Positions 1 to 11,889 of a DNA stretch of 64,000 nucleotides are shown one piece after another. The position numbers and the translations under genes were made by a program. This DNA comes from Solibacillus sp. FSL K6-1523 (GTDB lineage: Bacteria > Bacillota > Bacilli > Bacillales_A > Planococcaceae): NCBI RefSeq assembly GCF_038005225.1, contig NZ_JBBOSU010000001.1, positions 4,256,001 through 4,320,000 on the forward strand. Reading direction: 5' to 3'. Numbering within the stretch: position 1 is the stretch's first letter; each line of letters opens with the position of its first letter. Under the pieces are notes generated by a model that made no database searches, was not told where the DNA came from, and saw only the letters and a program-made list of their open reading frames with translations.

Positions 1-195
1 GGATTGCATGAGAGATGTTCAATAAGACGCTTGTCTGGTTTCGCTTCACACAATCCATGGAATGTACAGTACCCTATAAAGGAACTGTATCCCTTATGTT
101 AACACGATAGCCGGAATGTCTTGGATGAGAGATTCATACCCGTTACACAGATGCTTCCACGAAACCCATTATACCTTAAATAGATCTCATCACAC
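1..195 (-). ncRNA. Structured non-coding segment, possible 5' part of a group II intron
   Basis: There is no credible ORF here. Read on the minus strand, the segment starts GTGTGATGAG at 195, fitting the GUGYG 5' end of group II introns. It then shows several short perfect stems (TACAGT/ACTGTA, AGAC/GTCT, GGATTG/CAATCC) and intron-like purine-rich joiners such as GAAGCGAAACCAGAC. It would continue beyond the left edge, where the reverse transcriptase and 3' domains would lie. I could not find a convincing EBS1 pairing to the six bases upstream of the putative splice site, so the intron call is tentative. Another structured RNA or a mobile-element end remains possible. Confidence 0.35.
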
Positions 196-261
196 GATAA
201 ATGTGCTCAATCCTTACAGTATATACCGGGCATAATATGCTTTTGCAACTCTCAAAAAATT

Positions 262-320
262 ATGTTTCGTTGTTGCCTCCGCACGCCTCCCGCGGAAGCT
301 GTCTAGCGCCCGGACGGGTA
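262..320. repeat. GC-rich intergenic block abutting adk
   Basis: This block of roughly 60 bases is far more GC-rich than its surroundings and includes CCTCCCGCGGAAG and CGCCCGGACGGG. The last codons of adk (SRS) and its stop look as if they were supplied by this block rather than by the native adk 3' end. It resembles the GC-rich intergenic repeats scattered in many Bacillales genomes, but only one copy is in this window. Confidence 0.35.
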
Positions 321-1004
<684 letters not shown>

Positions 1005-1035
1005 TCAGGAAACTTTGATGTTTCCTAAACCTGCT

Positions 1036-2331
1036 TTATTTCATAAAGCCCTTATAATGACGCTTAACGAGTTGAGACTCTAATTGTTTCATCGTTTCAA
1101 GTGCAACACCAACTACGATTATTAAACTTGTTCCCCCGATTTGAGCCGAAGCAGGCAGGTTCATAAAGTTAATGAAGAGAATTGGCATGACTGAAATTGC
1201 GACAAGGAATAGCGCACCAACAAATGTCAAACGATAAAGAACTTTTGTTAAGTAAGCTTGTGTGTCATTACCTGGACGAATGCCCGGAATATAAGCACCC
1301 TGCTTTTTCAAGTTGTCGGCCACATTTTCTGGATTCACTTGAATGAATGCATAGAAATATGTGAATGCCACGATTAACGCAATGTAAATGATCATCCCAA
1401 CAGGTTTTGAATAATCAAAAGTGTTTGTAATGAATGCAGTTACTTTGTTATCACCGAAGAATGTCGCTAAAGTTTGAGGAGTTACAATGAACGCTACTGC
1501 GAAGATTACCGGAATAACCCCTGCAGCATTTACTTTTAACGGTAAGTGCGTTTGTTGTGCGCCCACTTTAGGCGAATTACCAGCAACTCGTTTTGCATAT
1601 TGAATTGGAATTTTACGCAACGCTTGTTGAACGTAAATAACACCAACTACAACAGCAAGTAGCACTAAAACTAATAGTGTTAGGATAACAATCTTAATGA
1701 AAAGTTGATCTCCTGCACCTTGAATTTGTTGTGCATAAATTTGGTTTACTGAGTTAGGTAACGCAGCTACGATACCAGCGAAGATAATAATTGAAATACC
1801 ATTACCAACACCATAAGCAGTAATTTGTTCAGATAGCCACAATAGGAATGCTGTACCACCTGTAAGAACAATCGAAATTGTTAAGTACGATTGAACACTC
1901 GTATCTAAAATCAATGATCCACCGTAGAACTGGTTAAACCCGAACGACATTGCGAAAGATTGAATAAATGCTAGTGCAATTGTGAAATAACGTGTGAATT
2001 GAGCTAACTTACGTCGGCCTACATCACCTTGTTTCGCCCATTCTGCGAACTTCGGTACTACATCCATTTGTAGTAACTGAACAATAATTGAGGCTGTGAT
2101 GTAAGGCATAATCCCCATCGCAAAGATTGAGAAGTTTGCCAAAGCACCCCCGCCAAACGTATTAAGGAAACCTACTAAGTTAAACTCATCAGTCGCCTTT
2201 AATACATCTGCGTTAACGTTTGGTACCGGGATAAATGTCCCGATACGGAAAACGATTAACATTAATAAAGTAAAGATGATCTTATTTCGTATATCTCGAA
2301 CGCGCATAAAGTTAGAGATCGTCTGAAACAT
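1036..2331 (-). CDS. secY: Preprotein translocase subunit SecY
   Basis: Central pore subunit of the Sec translocon in the cytoplasmic membrane, working with SecE (encoded at 38781-38966) and SecA. The 431 aa length is typical and the sequence shows about ten hydrophobic segments. The conserved GGTAFLLWLSEQIT and FAVAFIVTPQ-like stretches and the cytoplasmic loop YAKRVAGN are visible. The start codon overlaps the rplO stop by one base (TAATG), implying translational coupling. Position between rplO and adk is the classical spc-operon order. Confidence 0.98.
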   Translation of the reverse strand: MFQTISNFMRVRDIRNKIIFTLLMLIVFRIGTFIPVPNVNADVLKATDEFNLVGFLNTFGGGALANFSIFAMGIMPYITASIIVQLLQMDVVPKFAEWAKQGDVGRRKLAQFTRYFTIALAFIQSFAMSFGFNQFYGGSLILDTSVQSYLTISIVLTGGTAFLLWLSEQITAYGVGNGISIIIFAGIVAALPNSVNQIYAQQIQGAGDQLFIKIVILTLLVLVLLAVVVGVIYVQQALRKIPIQYAKRVAGNSPKVGAQQTHLPLKVNAAGVIPVIFAVAFIVTPQTLATFFGDNKVTAFITNTFDYSKPVGMIIYIALIVAFTYFYAFIQVNPENVADNLKKQGAYIPGIRPGNDTQAYLTKVLYRLTFVGALFLVAISVMPILFINFMNLPASAQIGGTSLIIVVGVALETMKQLESQLVKRHYKGFMK

Positions 2332-2771
2332 TAAATCACCTCAGTTGTTCCGCCAGCATTCTCGATTGCTTCTTTAGCTGAAGCAGAGAATTTGTGAGCT
2401 TTGACGTTAAGCTTAACGTTTAACGTACCATGACCTAGAATTTTAATTCCAGCTTTTTCATTACTCACGACACCAATTTCTAATAATAATGCAGGTGTTA
2501 CTTCTGCACCATCTTCAAAACGGTTTAACGCATCAAGGTTAACGATCGCGTATTCTTTACGGTTAATATTCGTAAAGCCTCGTTTAGGTAAACGACGGAA
2601 AAGTGGGTTTTGACCGCCCTCAAATCCTGGGCGAACGCCGCCGCCAGATCGAGAGTTTTGTCCTTTATGACCTTTACCAGAAGTTTTACCGTTACCAGAA
2701 CCGATACCACGACCAACGCGGTTACGTACTTTACGTGAACCTTCTGCTGGTTTTAACTCATGAAGTTTCAT
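2331..2771 (-). CDS. rplO: 50S ribosomal protein L15
   Basis: Large-subunit assembly protein. The 146 aa sequence begins [14 protein letters not shown] and has the Gly/Arg/Lys-rich N-terminal half ([20 protein letters not shown]) typical of L15, then the globular C-terminal domain. An AGGAGGTG Shine-Dalgarno sequence precedes the ATG. It lies between rpmD and secY as in other Bacillales and shares its stop with the secY start. Confidence 0.98.
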   Translation of the reverse strand: MKLHELKPAEGSRKVRNRVGRGIGSGNGKTSGKGHKGQNSRSGGGVRPGFEGGQNPLFRRLPKRGFTNINRKEYAIVNLDALNRFEDGAEVTPALLLEIGVVSNEKAGIKILGHGTLNVKLNVKAHKFSASAKEAIENAGGTTEVI

Positions 2772-2804
2772 TTGGGTGGCACCTCCTTGTTCATATAATT
2801 GAAA

Positions 2805-2984
2805 TTAAATTTCTTTAACTGTAACTAAGTGAGCTACTTTTGTTAACATTCCGCGAATAGCTGCGTTGTCAGCGTGTTCAACAGTTTGGTTAGTTTTGCG
2901 TAGGCCTAAAGCTTCAACAGTTTTACGTTGACCCGGTTTAGAACCAATTACAGACTTAATAAGGGTGATTTGTAATTTAGCCAT
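2805..2984 (-). CDS. rpmD: 50S ribosomal protein L30
   Basis: Small 59 aa large-subunit protein, read directly from the minus strand as [20 protein letters not shown], continuing to VKEI and a TAA stop. The motif [18 protein letters not shown] is the L30 signature. A GGGGGGAAT purine run precedes the ATG. It lies between rpsE and rplO, its usual place. Confidence 0.97.
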   Translation of the reverse strand: MAKLQITLIKSVIGSKPGQRKTVEALGLRKTNQTVEHADNAAIRGMLTKVAHLVTVKEI

Positions 2985-2998
2985 TATAATTCCCCCCC

Positions 2999-3499
2999 TT
3001 ATCCTAATAACTCTTCCACTGATTTACCGCGAAGTTTTGCAACGTCCTCTGCGCGTTTTAATTCAGTTAAACCTGCTACAGTTGCACGCACCATGTTAAT
3101 TGGTGTGTTTGAACCAAGAGATTTTGAAAGAATATCAGTAATACCAGCAAGTTCAAGTACAGCACGTACTGGACCACCAGCGATAACTCCTGTACCAGGA
3201 GCTGCAGGTTTAATTAAGATTGAACCTGCACCGAAGCGACCTTGCACTAAGTGTGGAGTAGTTCCACCCACGCGTGGTACTTCGATTAAGTTTTTCTTCG
3301 CGTCTTCAACAGCTTTACGGATCGCATCTGGAACCTCTTGGGCTTTACCAGTACCGAAACCTACATGACCGTTTTTATCTCCAACTACAACTAATGCAGT
3401 GAAGCGGAAGCGACGACCACCTTTAACAACTTTAGCAACACGGTTAATTGTAACTACGCGTTCTTCAAGTTCAAAATTGTTTGCGTCAATGCGACTCAT
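2999..3499 (-). CDS. rpsE: 30S ribosomal protein S5
   Basis: Small-subunit protein involved in decoding accuracy and mRNA unwinding at the entry channel. The 166 aa product has the N-terminal double-stranded-RNA-binding fold ([20 protein letters not shown]) and the [15 protein letters not shown] segment. GGAGGG lies upstream of the ATG. It sits between rplR and rpmD. The spectinomycin loop region around KVVKGGRRF looks unaltered. Confidence 0.98.
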   Translation of the reverse strand: MSRIDANNFELEERVVTINRVAKVVKGGRRFRFTALVVVGDKNGHVGFGTGKAQEVPDAIRKAVEDAKKNLIEVPRVGGTTPHLVQGRFGAGSILIKPAAPGTGVIAGGPVRAVLELAGITDILSKSLGSNTPINMVRATVAGLTELKRAEDVAKLRGKSVEELLG

Positions 3500-3520
3500 G
3501 AAGTATGTCCCTCCTTCTTC

Positions 3521-3880
3521 TTAAAATTCTAAGCCGTTCTCACGTGCAGCTTCAGCTAAAGCTTTTACACGTCCATGATATAAGTAACCGCTACGGTCAA
3601 ATACCACGTTAGTAATATTTTTTTCAGCAGCGCGTTTAGCGATTGTTTCACCGATTTTAGCAGCAGCTTCTACGTTTGCAGCAGCACCTTCGAAAGCTTT
3701 TTCTTGAGTGTTTGCAGAAACTAAAGTTACGCCAGCTACATCATCGATTAGTTGTGCATAAATGTTCTTATTAGAACGGAATACGTTTAAACGAGGACGT
3801 TGTGCAGTACCCGAAATTTTAGAACGAACACGCCCATGACGTTTTTTACGAACTTGATTTTTGTCTTGTTTCGTAATCAC
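3521..3880 (-). CDS. rplR: 50S ribosomal protein L18
   Basis: 5S rRNA-binding protein of the central protuberance. I start it at the GTG at 3880 (product begins VITKQDKNQ, 119 aa), because AAGGAG lies eight bases upstream. The upstream in-frame GTG at 3889 overlaps that Shine-Dalgarno sequence. The basic N-terminus ([15 protein letters not shown]) and C-terminal [20 protein letters not shown] are the family signature. Confidence 0.95.
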   Translation of the reverse strand: MITKQDKNQVRKKRHGRVRSKISGTAQRPRLNVFRSNKNIYAQLIDDVAGVTLVSANTQEKAFEGAAANVEAAAKIGETIAKRAAEKNITNVVFDRSGYLYHGRVKALAEAARENGLEF

Positions 3881-3921
3881 AGAGGTCACTCCTTTCTAGA
3901 TTAATGCAGTATTAGGCTGCA

Positions 3922-4461
3922 TTATTTACCTGTTTTACCTTCTTTGCGGCGAACGAATTCACCTTCGTAACGAATACCTTTACCTTTATACGGCTCTGGT
4001 GGACGCACTTGGCGGATGTTAGATGCTAAAGCACCAACACGCTCTTTAGAGATACCTTTAATGATAACTTTTGTGTTTGAAGGAACTTCAACCTCTAAAC
4101 CTTGTTCAGGTGTAAACTCTACTGGATGAGAGTAACCAACGTTCAATACAAGTTTATTGCCTTGTAATTGTGCACGGTAACCTACACCGATAAGTTCTAG
4201 AGAGCGTGAGAAACCTTCAGAAACACCTGTTACCATGTTAGCTAATAACGCACGAGTTGTACCGTGGTTAGTACGGTGTTCTTTAGAGTCAGAAGGACGA
4301 ACAACTGTAAGTGTGTTGCCTTCTTGTACGATCTTCATATCTTGGTGGAATTGATCAGTTAATTCACCTTTTGGACCTTTTACTGTAACAACGTTTTCAG
4401 GTTTGAATTCAATTGTTACGTTAGCTGGTACTTCAATAATTTTTTTACCTACGCGAGACAT
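3922..4461 (-). CDS. rplF: 50S ribosomal protein L6
   Basis: Large-subunit protein near the GTPase-associated centre. The 179 aa product has two repeated L6 domains and the C-terminal motif [16 protein letters not shown], which is diagnostic. GGAGGTG lies ten bases upstream of the ATG. It is located between rpsH and rplR as in the standard spc operon. Confidence 0.98.
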   Translation of the reverse strand: MSRVGKKIIEVPANVTIEFKPENVVTVKGPKGELTDQFHQDMKIVQEGNTLTVVRPSDSKEHRTNHGTTRALLANMVTGVSEGFSRSLELIGVGYRAQLQGNKLVLNVGYSHPVEFTPEQGLEVEVPSNTKVIIKGISKERVGALASNIRQVRPPEPYKGKGIRYEGEFVRRKEGKTGK

Positions 4462-4492
4462 TTATGTTGCACCTCCGTTCTTTTCTTACTTA

Positions 4493-4891
4493 TTACCAAA
4501 TGTATGCTAAGATTTCGCCGCCTGCTTGTTTAGCGCGCGCTTCTTTGTCAGTTAATAGACCTTGTGAAGTTGATACTAAAGCGATACCAAGACCGTTTAA
4601 TACTTTAGGTACTTCGTTAGTTTTAGCATATACACGTAGACCTGGTTTAGAGATACGTTTAAGACCAGTAATTACGCGCTCGTTATCTTTACCATATTTT
4701 AAGAAAATACGGATGATACCTTGCTTGTTGTCTTCTACATATTCTACGTCACGTACGAAACCTTCACGCTTTAAAATTTCAGCGATCTCTTTCTTTACGT
4801 TAGAAGCAGGAACCTCTAACTTCTCGTGACGAACCATGTTCGCATTACGAATGCGAGTCAGCATATCTGCAATCGGATCAGTCATTGTCAT
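4493..4891 (-). CDS. rpsH: 30S ribosomal protein S8
   Basis: 16S rRNA-binding assembly protein; in enterics it is the spc-operon autoregulator. The 132 aa sequence begins [18 protein letters not shown] and contains [12 protein letters not shown] and the C-terminal [15 protein letters not shown], all canonical. AAGGAGGT is placed eight bases before the ATG. It follows rpsN, the usual order. Confidence 0.98.
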   Translation of the reverse strand: MTMTDPIADMLTRIRNANMVRHEKLEVPASNVKKEIAEILKREGFVRDVEYVEDNKQGIIRIFLKYGKDNERVITGLKRISKPGLRVYAKTNEVPKVLNGLGIALVSTSQGLLTDKEARAKQAGGEILAYIW

Positions 4892-4921
4892 GAAAATTTA
4901 CCTCCTTCCCAATTTAGGGGA

Positions 4922-5125
<204 letters not shown>

Positions 5126-5128
5126 TTA

Positions 5129-5668
5129 TTACTTTTGGAACGGCATACCGAACTGTGTTAATAACTCGCGAGCTTCTTCGTCAGAATTCGCTGTTGTTAC
5201 GATAACGATGTCCATACCGCGTACTTTTGAAACTTTATCGTAATCGATTTCCGGGAAAATTAATTGTTCTTTAACACCTAGTGTGTAGTTACCGCGACCG
5301 TCAAATGCTTTTTTAGAAACACCACGGAAGTCACGTACACGTGGAAGTGCGATAGAGATTAATTTATCCAGGAATTCATACATACGCTCACCGCGTAATG
5401 TAACTTTAGCACCGATCGCTTGACCTTCACGTAAACGGAAACCAGCGATAGATTTTTTAGCTTTCGTTACAACTGGTTTTTGACCAGTGATAATTGTTAA
5501 TTCTTCTACAGCTACATCAAGAGCTTTAGAGTTTTGAACAGCATCACCAACACCCATGTTGATTACGATCTTATCAACTTTAGGTAGTTGCATTACTGAT
5601 TTATATTCGAACTTGCTCATAAGAGCAGGTGAAACTTCGTTTAAATATTTTACTTTTAGGCGGCTCAT
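5129..5668 (-). CDS. rplE: 50S ribosomal protein L5
   Basis: 5S rRNA-binding protein of the central protuberance that contacts the P-site tRNA. It is 179 aa, with the characteristic [34 protein letters not shown] and [14 protein letters not shown] segments. GGGAGGT precedes the ATG at normal spacing. It is placed after rplX in the spc order. Confidence 0.98.
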   Translation of the reverse strand: MSRLKVKYLNEVSPALMSKFEYKSVMQLPKVDKIVINMGVGDAVQNSKALDVAVEELTIITGQKPVVTKAKKSIAGFRLREGQAIGAKVTLRGERMYEFLDKLISIALPRVRDFRGVSKKAFDGRGNYTLGVKEQLIFPEIDYDKVSKVRGMDIVIVTTANSDEEARELLTQFGMPFQK

Positions 5669-5696
5669 GTGTGTACCTCCCTTCTCAATTTACTTA

Positions 5697-6005
5697 TTAG
5701 TCGATTACTACACCTGATTTTTTTGCAACACGAACTTTTTTGCCATCTTTGATCTCATAACCTACACGAGTCGGCTCGCCAGATTTAGGATCGATTAGCA
5801 TTACGTTCGAAACGTGGATTGCAGCTTCTTGAGATACAATTCCACCTTGTGGGTTAAGTTGGTTAGGTTTAACGTGTTTCTTAACGATGTTTACACCTTC
5901 AACAAGAACACGGTCTTGTTTTGGGAAAGCAGCTAAGATTACGCCTTCTTTACCTTTGTCTTTACCAGTAATTACTTTTACTTTGTCGCCCTTTTTAACA
6001 TGCAT
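5697..6005 (-). CDS. rplX: 50S ribosomal protein L24
   Basis: Assembly-initiating large-subunit protein with an N-terminal KOW motif ([18 protein letters not shown]). I choose the ATG at 6005 (MHVKKGDKV, 102 aa), which has AAGGAGGTG upstream and matches the family N-terminus. An in-frame upstream ATG at 6038 would add 11 residues and lies before the ribosome-binding site. It lies between rplN and rplE. Confidence 0.96.
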   Translation of the reverse strand: MHVKKGDKVKVITGKDKGKEGVILAAFPKQDRVLVEGVNIVKKHVKPNQLNPQGGIVSQEAAIHVSNVMLIDPKSGEPTRVGYEIKDGKKVRVAKKSGVVID

Positions 6006-6042
6006 TATGTGTCGCACCTCCTTGATTGGTACTGTCATGAAA

Positions 6043-6411
6043 TTAAAGAACTTCTGGAGCTAGAGAAACGATTTTCATGAAGTTGCCATCACGTAATTCA
6101 CGTGCGACTGGTCCGAAAATACGAGTTCCGCGTGGTGATTTATCATCTTTGATGATTACGCAAGCGTTTTCGTCAAATTTGATGTACGTACCGTCTTTAC
6201 GACGAGCACCTGATTTTGTGCGAACGATAACAGCTTTAACAATGTCACCTTTCTTGACAACGCCACCTGGTGTTGCTTTCTTGACTGTACAAACAACGAT
6301 ATCACCGATGTTAGCAGTTTTACGTCCAGAACCACCAAGTACTTTAATTGTTAAAACTTCACGTGCACCTGAGTTGTCAGCAACTTTCATACGACTTTCT
6401 TGTTGGATCAC
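6043..6411 (-). CDS. rplN: 50S ribosomal protein L14
   Basis: Large-subunit interface protein. The 122 aa product begins at a GTG (GTGATCCAACAAG) with AAGGGAGGT upstream, giving [17 protein letters not shown], the family N-terminus. Conserved [15 protein letters not shown] and the [14 protein letters not shown]-terminal segment are present. First gene of the spc part, following rpsQ. Confidence 0.98.
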   Translation of the reverse strand: MIQQESRMKVADNSGAREVLTIKVLGGSGRKTANIGDIVVCTVKKATPGGVVKKGDIVKAVIVRTKSGARRKDGTYIKFDENACVIIKDDKSPRGTRIFGPVARELRDGNFMKIVSLAPEVL

Positions 6412-6457
6412 TTAGGTTACCTCCCTTCGGAAATTAGTTTTATTCCGAAATGTGTTA

Positions 6458-6721
6458 TTAGATAATAACCGCTTTTTCAACAATTTCAACTAAACGGAAG
6501 CGCTTAGTAGCTGATAGCGGGCGAGTTTCCATGATACGTACAATATCACCGATTTTCGCTGTGTTTAGCTCATCATGAGCCTTAAACTTTTTAGAGTACT
6601 TTACACGTTTACCGTAAAGCTTGTGCTTTTTGTGTGTTTCGATTAAAACAGAAACAGTTTTATCCATTTTATCTGAAACAACGCGGCCTGTGTAAACTTT
6701 GCGTTGGTTACGCTCAGTCAT
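6458..6721 (-). CDS. rpsQ: 30S ribosomal protein S17
   Basis: Primary 16S rRNA-binding protein with an OB fold. It is 87 aa, with [17 protein letters not shown] and the signature [30 protein letters not shown] lies upstream of the ATG. It lies between rpmC and rplN. Confidence 0.98.
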   Translation of the reverse strand: MTERNQRKVYTGRVVSDKMDKTVSVLIETHKKHKLYGKRVKYSKKFKAHDELNTAKIGDIVRIMETRPLSATKRFRLVEIVEKAVII

Positions 6722-6739
6722 ACTTGAAAACCTCCTTTA

Positions 6740-7364
<625 letters not shown>

Positions 7365-7365
7365 A

Positions 7366-8022
7366 TTATTTGCCTCCTTCCACAGAGTTCTTTTTAGTAG
7401 GAAGGACTTCACCACGGTAGATCCAAACTTTAACGCCTAGTTTACCGTATGTTGTGTCTGCTTCAGCATGTGCATAATCGATGTCAGCACGTAATGTATG
7501 AAGCGGAACAGTTCCTTCACTATAGTGTTCAGCACGCGCGATGTCAGCGCCACCTAAACGACCAGATACTTGTGTTTTAATACCTTTTGCACCAGCGCGA
7601 ATTGTGCGTTGGATTGATTGTTTTTGAGCACGACGGAATGATACGCGGTTCTCAAGTTGACGAGCGATGTTTTCAGCTACTAATTTCGCATCAAGATCAG
7701 CACGTTTAATTTCAATAATGTTAATGTGTACACGTTTACCAGTTACTTCAGTTAAGTGTTTACGTAAGTTTTCTACTTCCGTACCACCTTTACCGATTAC
7801 CATACCTGGCTTCGCAGTGTGAATTGTAACGTTCACGCGATTTGCAGCGCGTTCGATTTCTACTTTAGATACAGATGCATCTTTAAGTTTAGTTTCGATA
7901 TATTTACGAATTTTGATATCTTCGTGTAATAGATCAGCGTAGTCTTTTTCAGCGAACCATTTTGATTCCCAGTCACGAATAATACCAACACGTAGTCCTA
8001 TTGGATGTACTTTTTGACCCAC
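7366..8022 (-). CDS. rpsC: 30S ribosomal protein S3
   Basis: Small-subunit protein at the mRNA entry site. It is 218 aa, with a GTG start (product [14 protein letters not shown]) preceded by GGAGGGG. The KH domain motif [18 protein letters not shown] and the C-terminal [13 protein letters not shown] are present. It lies between rplV and rplP. Confidence 0.98.
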   Translation of the reverse strand: MGQKVHPIGLRVGIIRDWESKWFAEKDYADLLHEDIKIRKYIETKLKDASVSKVEIERAANRVNVTIHTAKPGMVIGKGGTEVENLRKHLTEVTGKRVHINIIEIKRADLDAKLVAENIARQLENRVSFRRAQKQSIQRTIRAGAKGIKTQVSGRLGGADIARAEHYSEGTVPLHTLRADIDYAHAEADTTYGKLGVKVWIYRGEVLPTKKNSVEGGK

Positions 8023-8025
8023 GGA

Positions 8026-8370
8026 TTACCCCTCCTTCTTCTCAGATACCACGATAGTGATGTGGCTTGTACGTTTATTGATTGCCGATGCACGACCTTG
8101 TGCACGTGGACGGAAACGTTTTAAAGTTGGACCTTCATCAACGAAGATTTCAGATACAACTAGATTGTTAATATCTAACTCATAGTTGTGTTCAGCGTTA
8201 GCAACTGCAGATTTTAATACTTTCTCAACGACTGGAGACGCCGCTTTTGGAGTATGACGTAAAATTGCAACTGCTTCACCAATTTGCTTGCCTCGAATTA
8301 AGTCTACTACTAGACGTACTTTACGAGGAGCGATACGAACTGTGCGAGCGATAGCTTTAGCTTGTGTCAT
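8026..8370 (-). CDS. rplV: 50S ribosomal protein L22
   Basis: Lines the nascent peptide tunnel. It is 114 aa, with [16 protein letters not shown] at the N-terminus and the beta-hairpin [20 protein letters not shown] that extends into the tunnel. No deletion is seen in the hairpin that would suggest macrolide resistance. Only three bases separate it from rpsC. Confidence 0.98.
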   Translation of the reverse strand: MTQAKAIARTVRIAPRKVRLVVDLIRGKQIGEAVAILRHTPKAASPVVEKVLKSAVANAEHNYELDINNLVVSEIFVDEGPTLKRFRPRAQGRASAINKRTSHITIVVSEKKEG

Positions 8371-8392
8371 TAGGATTTACCTCCTCTCAAAA

Positions 8393-8671
8393 TTAGCGTC
8401 TTGTTTTTTTATCGTCTGCACCGTGACCTTTATAAGTACGAGTTGGTGCGAACTCCCCAAGTTTGTGACCTACCATATCTTCTGTCACGTATACTGGAAC
8501 GTGTTTACGACCATCGTATACAGCGATTGTTAATCCGATAAAGTTCGGGAAGATAGTAGAACGGCGAGACCAAGTTTTAATAACTTGCTTTTTCTCAGAA
8601 GCCTCTTGTGCTTCCACCTTTTTCATTAGGTGGTCATCAACAAAAGGTCCTTTCTTTAAGCTGCGGCCCAT
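8393..8671 (-). CDS. rpsS: 30S ribosomal protein S19
   Basis: Small-subunit head protein near the A-site finger, partner of S13. It is 92 aa: [19 protein letters not shown], then [20 protein letters not shown] and the C-terminal [16 protein letters not shown] signature. It follows rplB by 60 bases. Confidence 0.98.
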   Translation of the reverse strand: MGRSLKKGPFVDDHLMKKVEAQEASEKKQVIKTWSRRSTIFPNFIGLTIAVYDGRKHVPVYVTEDMVGHKLGEFAPTRTYKGHGADDKKTRR

Positions 8672-8731
8672 TTTGGAACCTCCCTCCGTGATACAACCAC
8701 GGCCCGCGAATCGAACCGTAGGGTTACCACA

Positions 8732-9562
8732 TTATTTTTTACGTCCACGAATAATAAATTTAGATGATTTATTTTTCTTTTTACGAGTTTTGTAACCAAG
8801 AGCTGGTTTGCCCCATGGTGTCATTGGAGATTTACGTCCGATTGGAGAACGTCCTTCACCACCACCGTGTGGGTGATCGTTAGGGTTCATTACAGAACCA
8901 CGTACCGCTGGGCGCTTACCTAACCAACGAGAACGACCGGCTTTACCGATGTTAACTAGTTCGTGTTGTTCGTTACCTACTTGACCGATTGTAGCGCGGC
9001 AAGTAGCAAGGATTAAACGAGTTTCGCCCGATTGTAAACGAACGATTACATATTTACCTTCACGACCAAGTACTTGTGCAGAAGTACCAGCAGAACGTAC
9101 TAATTGTCCACCTTTACCAGGTTTCATTTCGATGTTATGGATAGTTGTACCCATTGGGATATTGATTAGTGGTAACGCGTTACCTACTTTAATGTCCGAT
9201 TCTGGACCTGAAACGATTGTTTGACCAACTTCAAGGCCTTTCGGAGCTAGGATATAACGTTTTTCACCATCAGCATAGTTAATTAATGCGATGTTTGCAG
9301 AACGGTTTGGATCGTACTCGATTGTAGCAACGCGTCCTGGAATGTCATCTTTAATACGTTTGAAATCGATAACACGGTATTGTTTCTTATGACCACCACC
9401 GTGATGACGAACAGTAATTTTACCTTGGTTATTACGGCCGGCTTTGCGAGTTTTTGGAGCTAATAAAGATTTCTCTGGTTTATTAGTTGTGATCTCTGCA
9501 AAGTCCAGTGACGTCATGTTACGTCGACCATTTGAGGTTGGCTTATACTTTTTAATCGCCAT
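8732..9562 (-). CDS. rplB: 50S ribosomal protein L2
   Basis: Largest conserved large-subunit protein, required for subunit association and peptidyl transferase activity. It is 276 aa, with the C-terminal [20 protein letters not shown] segment containing the critical conserved His (in [10 protein letters not shown]). GAAGGAGGG lies upstream of the ATG. It lies between rplW and rpsS. Confidence 0.98.
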   Translation of the reverse strand: MAIKKYKPTSNGRRNMTSLDFAEITTNKPEKSLLAPKTRKAGRNNQGKITVRHHGGGHKKQYRVIDFKRIKDDIPGRVATIEYDPNRSANIALINYADGEKRYILAPKGLEVGQTIVSGPESDIKVGNALPLINIPMGTTIHNIEMKPGKGGQLVRSAGTSAQVLGREGKYVIVRLQSGETRLILATCRATIGQVGNEQHELVNIGKAGRSRWLGKRPAVRGSVMNPNDHPHGGGEGRSPIGRKSPMTPWGKPALGYKTRKKKNKSSKFIIRGRKK

Positions 9563-9600
9563 TTGTTTTCCCTCCTTCTTAAAAGTTCAATATATCAAGT

Positions 9601-9885
9601 TTAGATTTCGAATAATTCGATTTCTTTTGAATCAGCAGTTAATTTAACAATCGCTTTACGACGTTTGTTAGTGTAGCCACCGAATTTACCAACGCGTTTG
9701 AACTTACCTTTGTAGTTCATAACGTTTACTTTCTCAACTTTAACGCCGAAGATTTCTTCAACTGCGTGTTTAACTTGAGTTTTGTTAGCGCGAGTGTCTA
9801 CTTCGAAAGTATACTTTTTCTCTGCCATAATTTCTGAAGAACGCTCAGTAATGACCGGACGTTTTAAGATATCACGTGCTTCCAT
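9601..9885 (-). CDS. rplW: 50S ribosomal protein L23
   Basis: Tunnel-exit protein and docking site for trigger factor and SRP. It is 94 aa: [24 protein letters not shown] at the start and [20 protein letters not shown] later. Its ATG overlaps the rplD stop by one base (TAATG), implying coupled translation. Confidence 0.97.
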   Translation of the reverse strand: MEARDILKRPVITERSSEIMAEKKYTFEVDTRANKTQVKHAVEEIFGVKVEKVNVMNYKGKFKRVGKFGGYTNKRRKAIVKLTADSKEIELFEI

Positions 9886-10508
9886 TATCCAAGCACCTCC
9901 TCAACTTTTTTTACAGCGTCTTGAGTGAATACAACTTTATCGTGACCTACTAAGTCTAATACGTTGATTCCTTCAGCCGCTAACACTGTAACACCAGGGA
10001 TGTTACGAGCAGATAATGCTACGTTTTCATTTACTTCAGCAGTAACGAATAACGCCTTTTTGTTGATTTCTAATGCAGCAAGTACTGCTTTGAAATCTTT
10101 TGTTTTTGGTGCATCTAAAGTTAATGCATCAAGAACTACTAATTTTTGTTCTAATACTTTAGCTGATAAAGCCGATTTAAGAGCTAAGCGACGAACTTTT
10201 TTCGGTAATTTGTAAGCGTAACTACGTGGAGTAGGACCGAATACAACACCACCGCCACGCCATTGTGGAGAGCGGATCGAACCTTGACGTGCACGACCAG
10301 TTCCTTTTTGACGCCATGGCTTACGACCACCACCAGCAACTTCTGAACGGTTTTTTACTTTGTGATTACCTTGACGTAAAGATGCGCGTTGAGCAACGAT
10401 TGCGTCGAATAATACAGCTTCGTTTGGCTCGATTCCGAAAATCGCATCGTTTAATTCGATTTCACCAACTGAAGCACCTGTTTGACTAAGTAAAGATACT
10501 TTTGTCAT
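9885..10508 (-). CDS. rplD: 50S ribosomal protein L4
   Basis: Tunnel constriction protein; in enterics also the S10-operon repressor. It is 207 aa, with the internal loop [20 protein letters not shown] and [17 protein letters not shown], which reaches the tunnel near the macrolide site. No alteration of the conserved loop is apparent. It lies between rplC and rplW. Confidence 0.98.
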   Translation of the reverse strand: MTKVSLLSQTGASVGEIELNDAIFGIEPNEAVLFDAIVAQRASLRQGNHKVKNRSEVAGGGRKPWRQKGTGRARQGSIRSPQWRGGGVVFGPTPRSYAYKLPKKVRRLALKSALSAKVLEQKLVVLDALTLDAPKTKDFKAVLAALEINKKALFVTAEVNENVALSARNIPGVTVLAAEGINVLDLVGHDKVVFTQDAVKKVEEVLG

Positions 10509-10535
10509 TCCTGTTTCCTCCTTTCTTTAAGAGAA

Positions 10536-11165
10536 TTATTTTGATTTAATAGCAGACTTAACTGTTATTAATGCTTTTTTAGAACCAGGGACATTACCTT
10601 TTACTAATAATAGGTTACGTTCAACATCCACCTTGATGATTTCAAGGTTTTGGATTGTTACAACAACAGCACCCATTTGACCAGGTAATTTCTTTTGCTT
10701 GAATACGCGGTTTGGAGCAACTGGGCCCATAGAACCTACGCGACGGTGGTAACGAGAACCGTGAGACATTGGACCACGAGATTGTCCGTGACGCTTAATA
10801 GCACCTTGGAAACCTTTACCCTTTGTTACACCTGTTACATCGATTACATCGCCTTCAGCGAAAATTTCAACCTTGACTTCTTGACCAACTTCGTAAGCCG
10901 CTACGTCTAAGTTGCGGAACTCACGGATGAAGCGCTTAGGAGCAGTGTTCGCTTTTGCTACGTGTCCTTGTTGTGGTTTGTTAGAAAGCTTAACGCGCTT
11001 GTCTTCAAAACCAATTTGAACTGCTTCGTAGCCATCAGTTTCAACAGTTTTCTTTTGTAAAACTACGTTTGGAGTAGCTTGGATAACTGTTACGGGAATT
11101 AAATCACCGTTTTCAGCGAAAACTTGAGTCATACCAATTTTTCTACCTAAGATTCCTTTAGTCAT
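10536..11165 (-). CDS. rplC: 50S ribosomal protein L3
   Basis: Early assembly protein reaching the peptidyl transferase centre. It is 209 aa, beginning [16 protein letters not shown]. The central loop [21 protein letters not shown], contacting 23S rRNA near the pleuromutilin/linezolid site, is intact. AGGAGGTG precedes the ATG. Confidence 0.98.
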   Translation of the reverse strand: MTKGILGRKIGMTQVFAENGDLIPVTVIQATPNVVLQKKTVETDGYEAVQIGFEDKRVKLSNKPQQGHVAKANTAPKRFIREFRNLDVAAYEVGQEVKVEIFAEGDVIDVTGVTKGKGFQGAIKRHGQSRGPMSHGSRYHRRVGSMGPVAPNRVFKQKKLPGQMGAVVVTIQNLEIIKVDVERNLLLVKGNVPGSKKALITVKSAIKSK

Positions 11166-11219
11166 TTGTCACACCTCCTGTTAATTTTAAGAAAAAGTTT
11201 TGTATATTTGTTTTTACCA

Positions 11220-11651
<432 letters not shown>

Positions 11652-11657
11652 TTAAAC

Positions 11658-11686
11658 ATTATACACAATAAAAAAGAAGTTCGCAA
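11658..11686 (-). promoter_or_regulatory. Sigma-A promoter of the S10-spc operon
   Basis: TTGCGA (11681-11686) and a perfect TATAAT (11658-11663) are separated by 17 bases on the minus strand, about 130 bases upstream of rpsJ. No other gene lies between, so this should drive the long ribosomal operon. Confidence 0.85.
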
Positions 11687-11846
11687 GTGGTTGAGCAAAA
11701 TTCTTTTTAATAATGTTTTATTCTTATTTATTACATTCGCTCTCTTTGAGCCGTTTATTAGTATATAAGATTATTAATTCGAAATCAACCCAAACGAATT
11801 CAAATTTATATAATTACTAAAGCAGCGCATTACTTCACTTATTCAC

Positions 11847-11883
11847 ATAAAAAAACATCACTCTCTAAATACAGAAAGTGATG
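11847..11883 (-). terminator. Terminator of the NhaC-family gene
   Basis: On the minus strand CATCACTTTCT pairs with AGAGAGTGATG (11856-11883) followed by a run of T, just after the stop of the transporter gene at 11890. Confidence 0.85.
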
Positions 11884-11889
11884 CCCCTA

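Noticed and set aside
1-320. A map or infA gene after adk
   Set aside because: No reading frame in this stretch resembles either protein.
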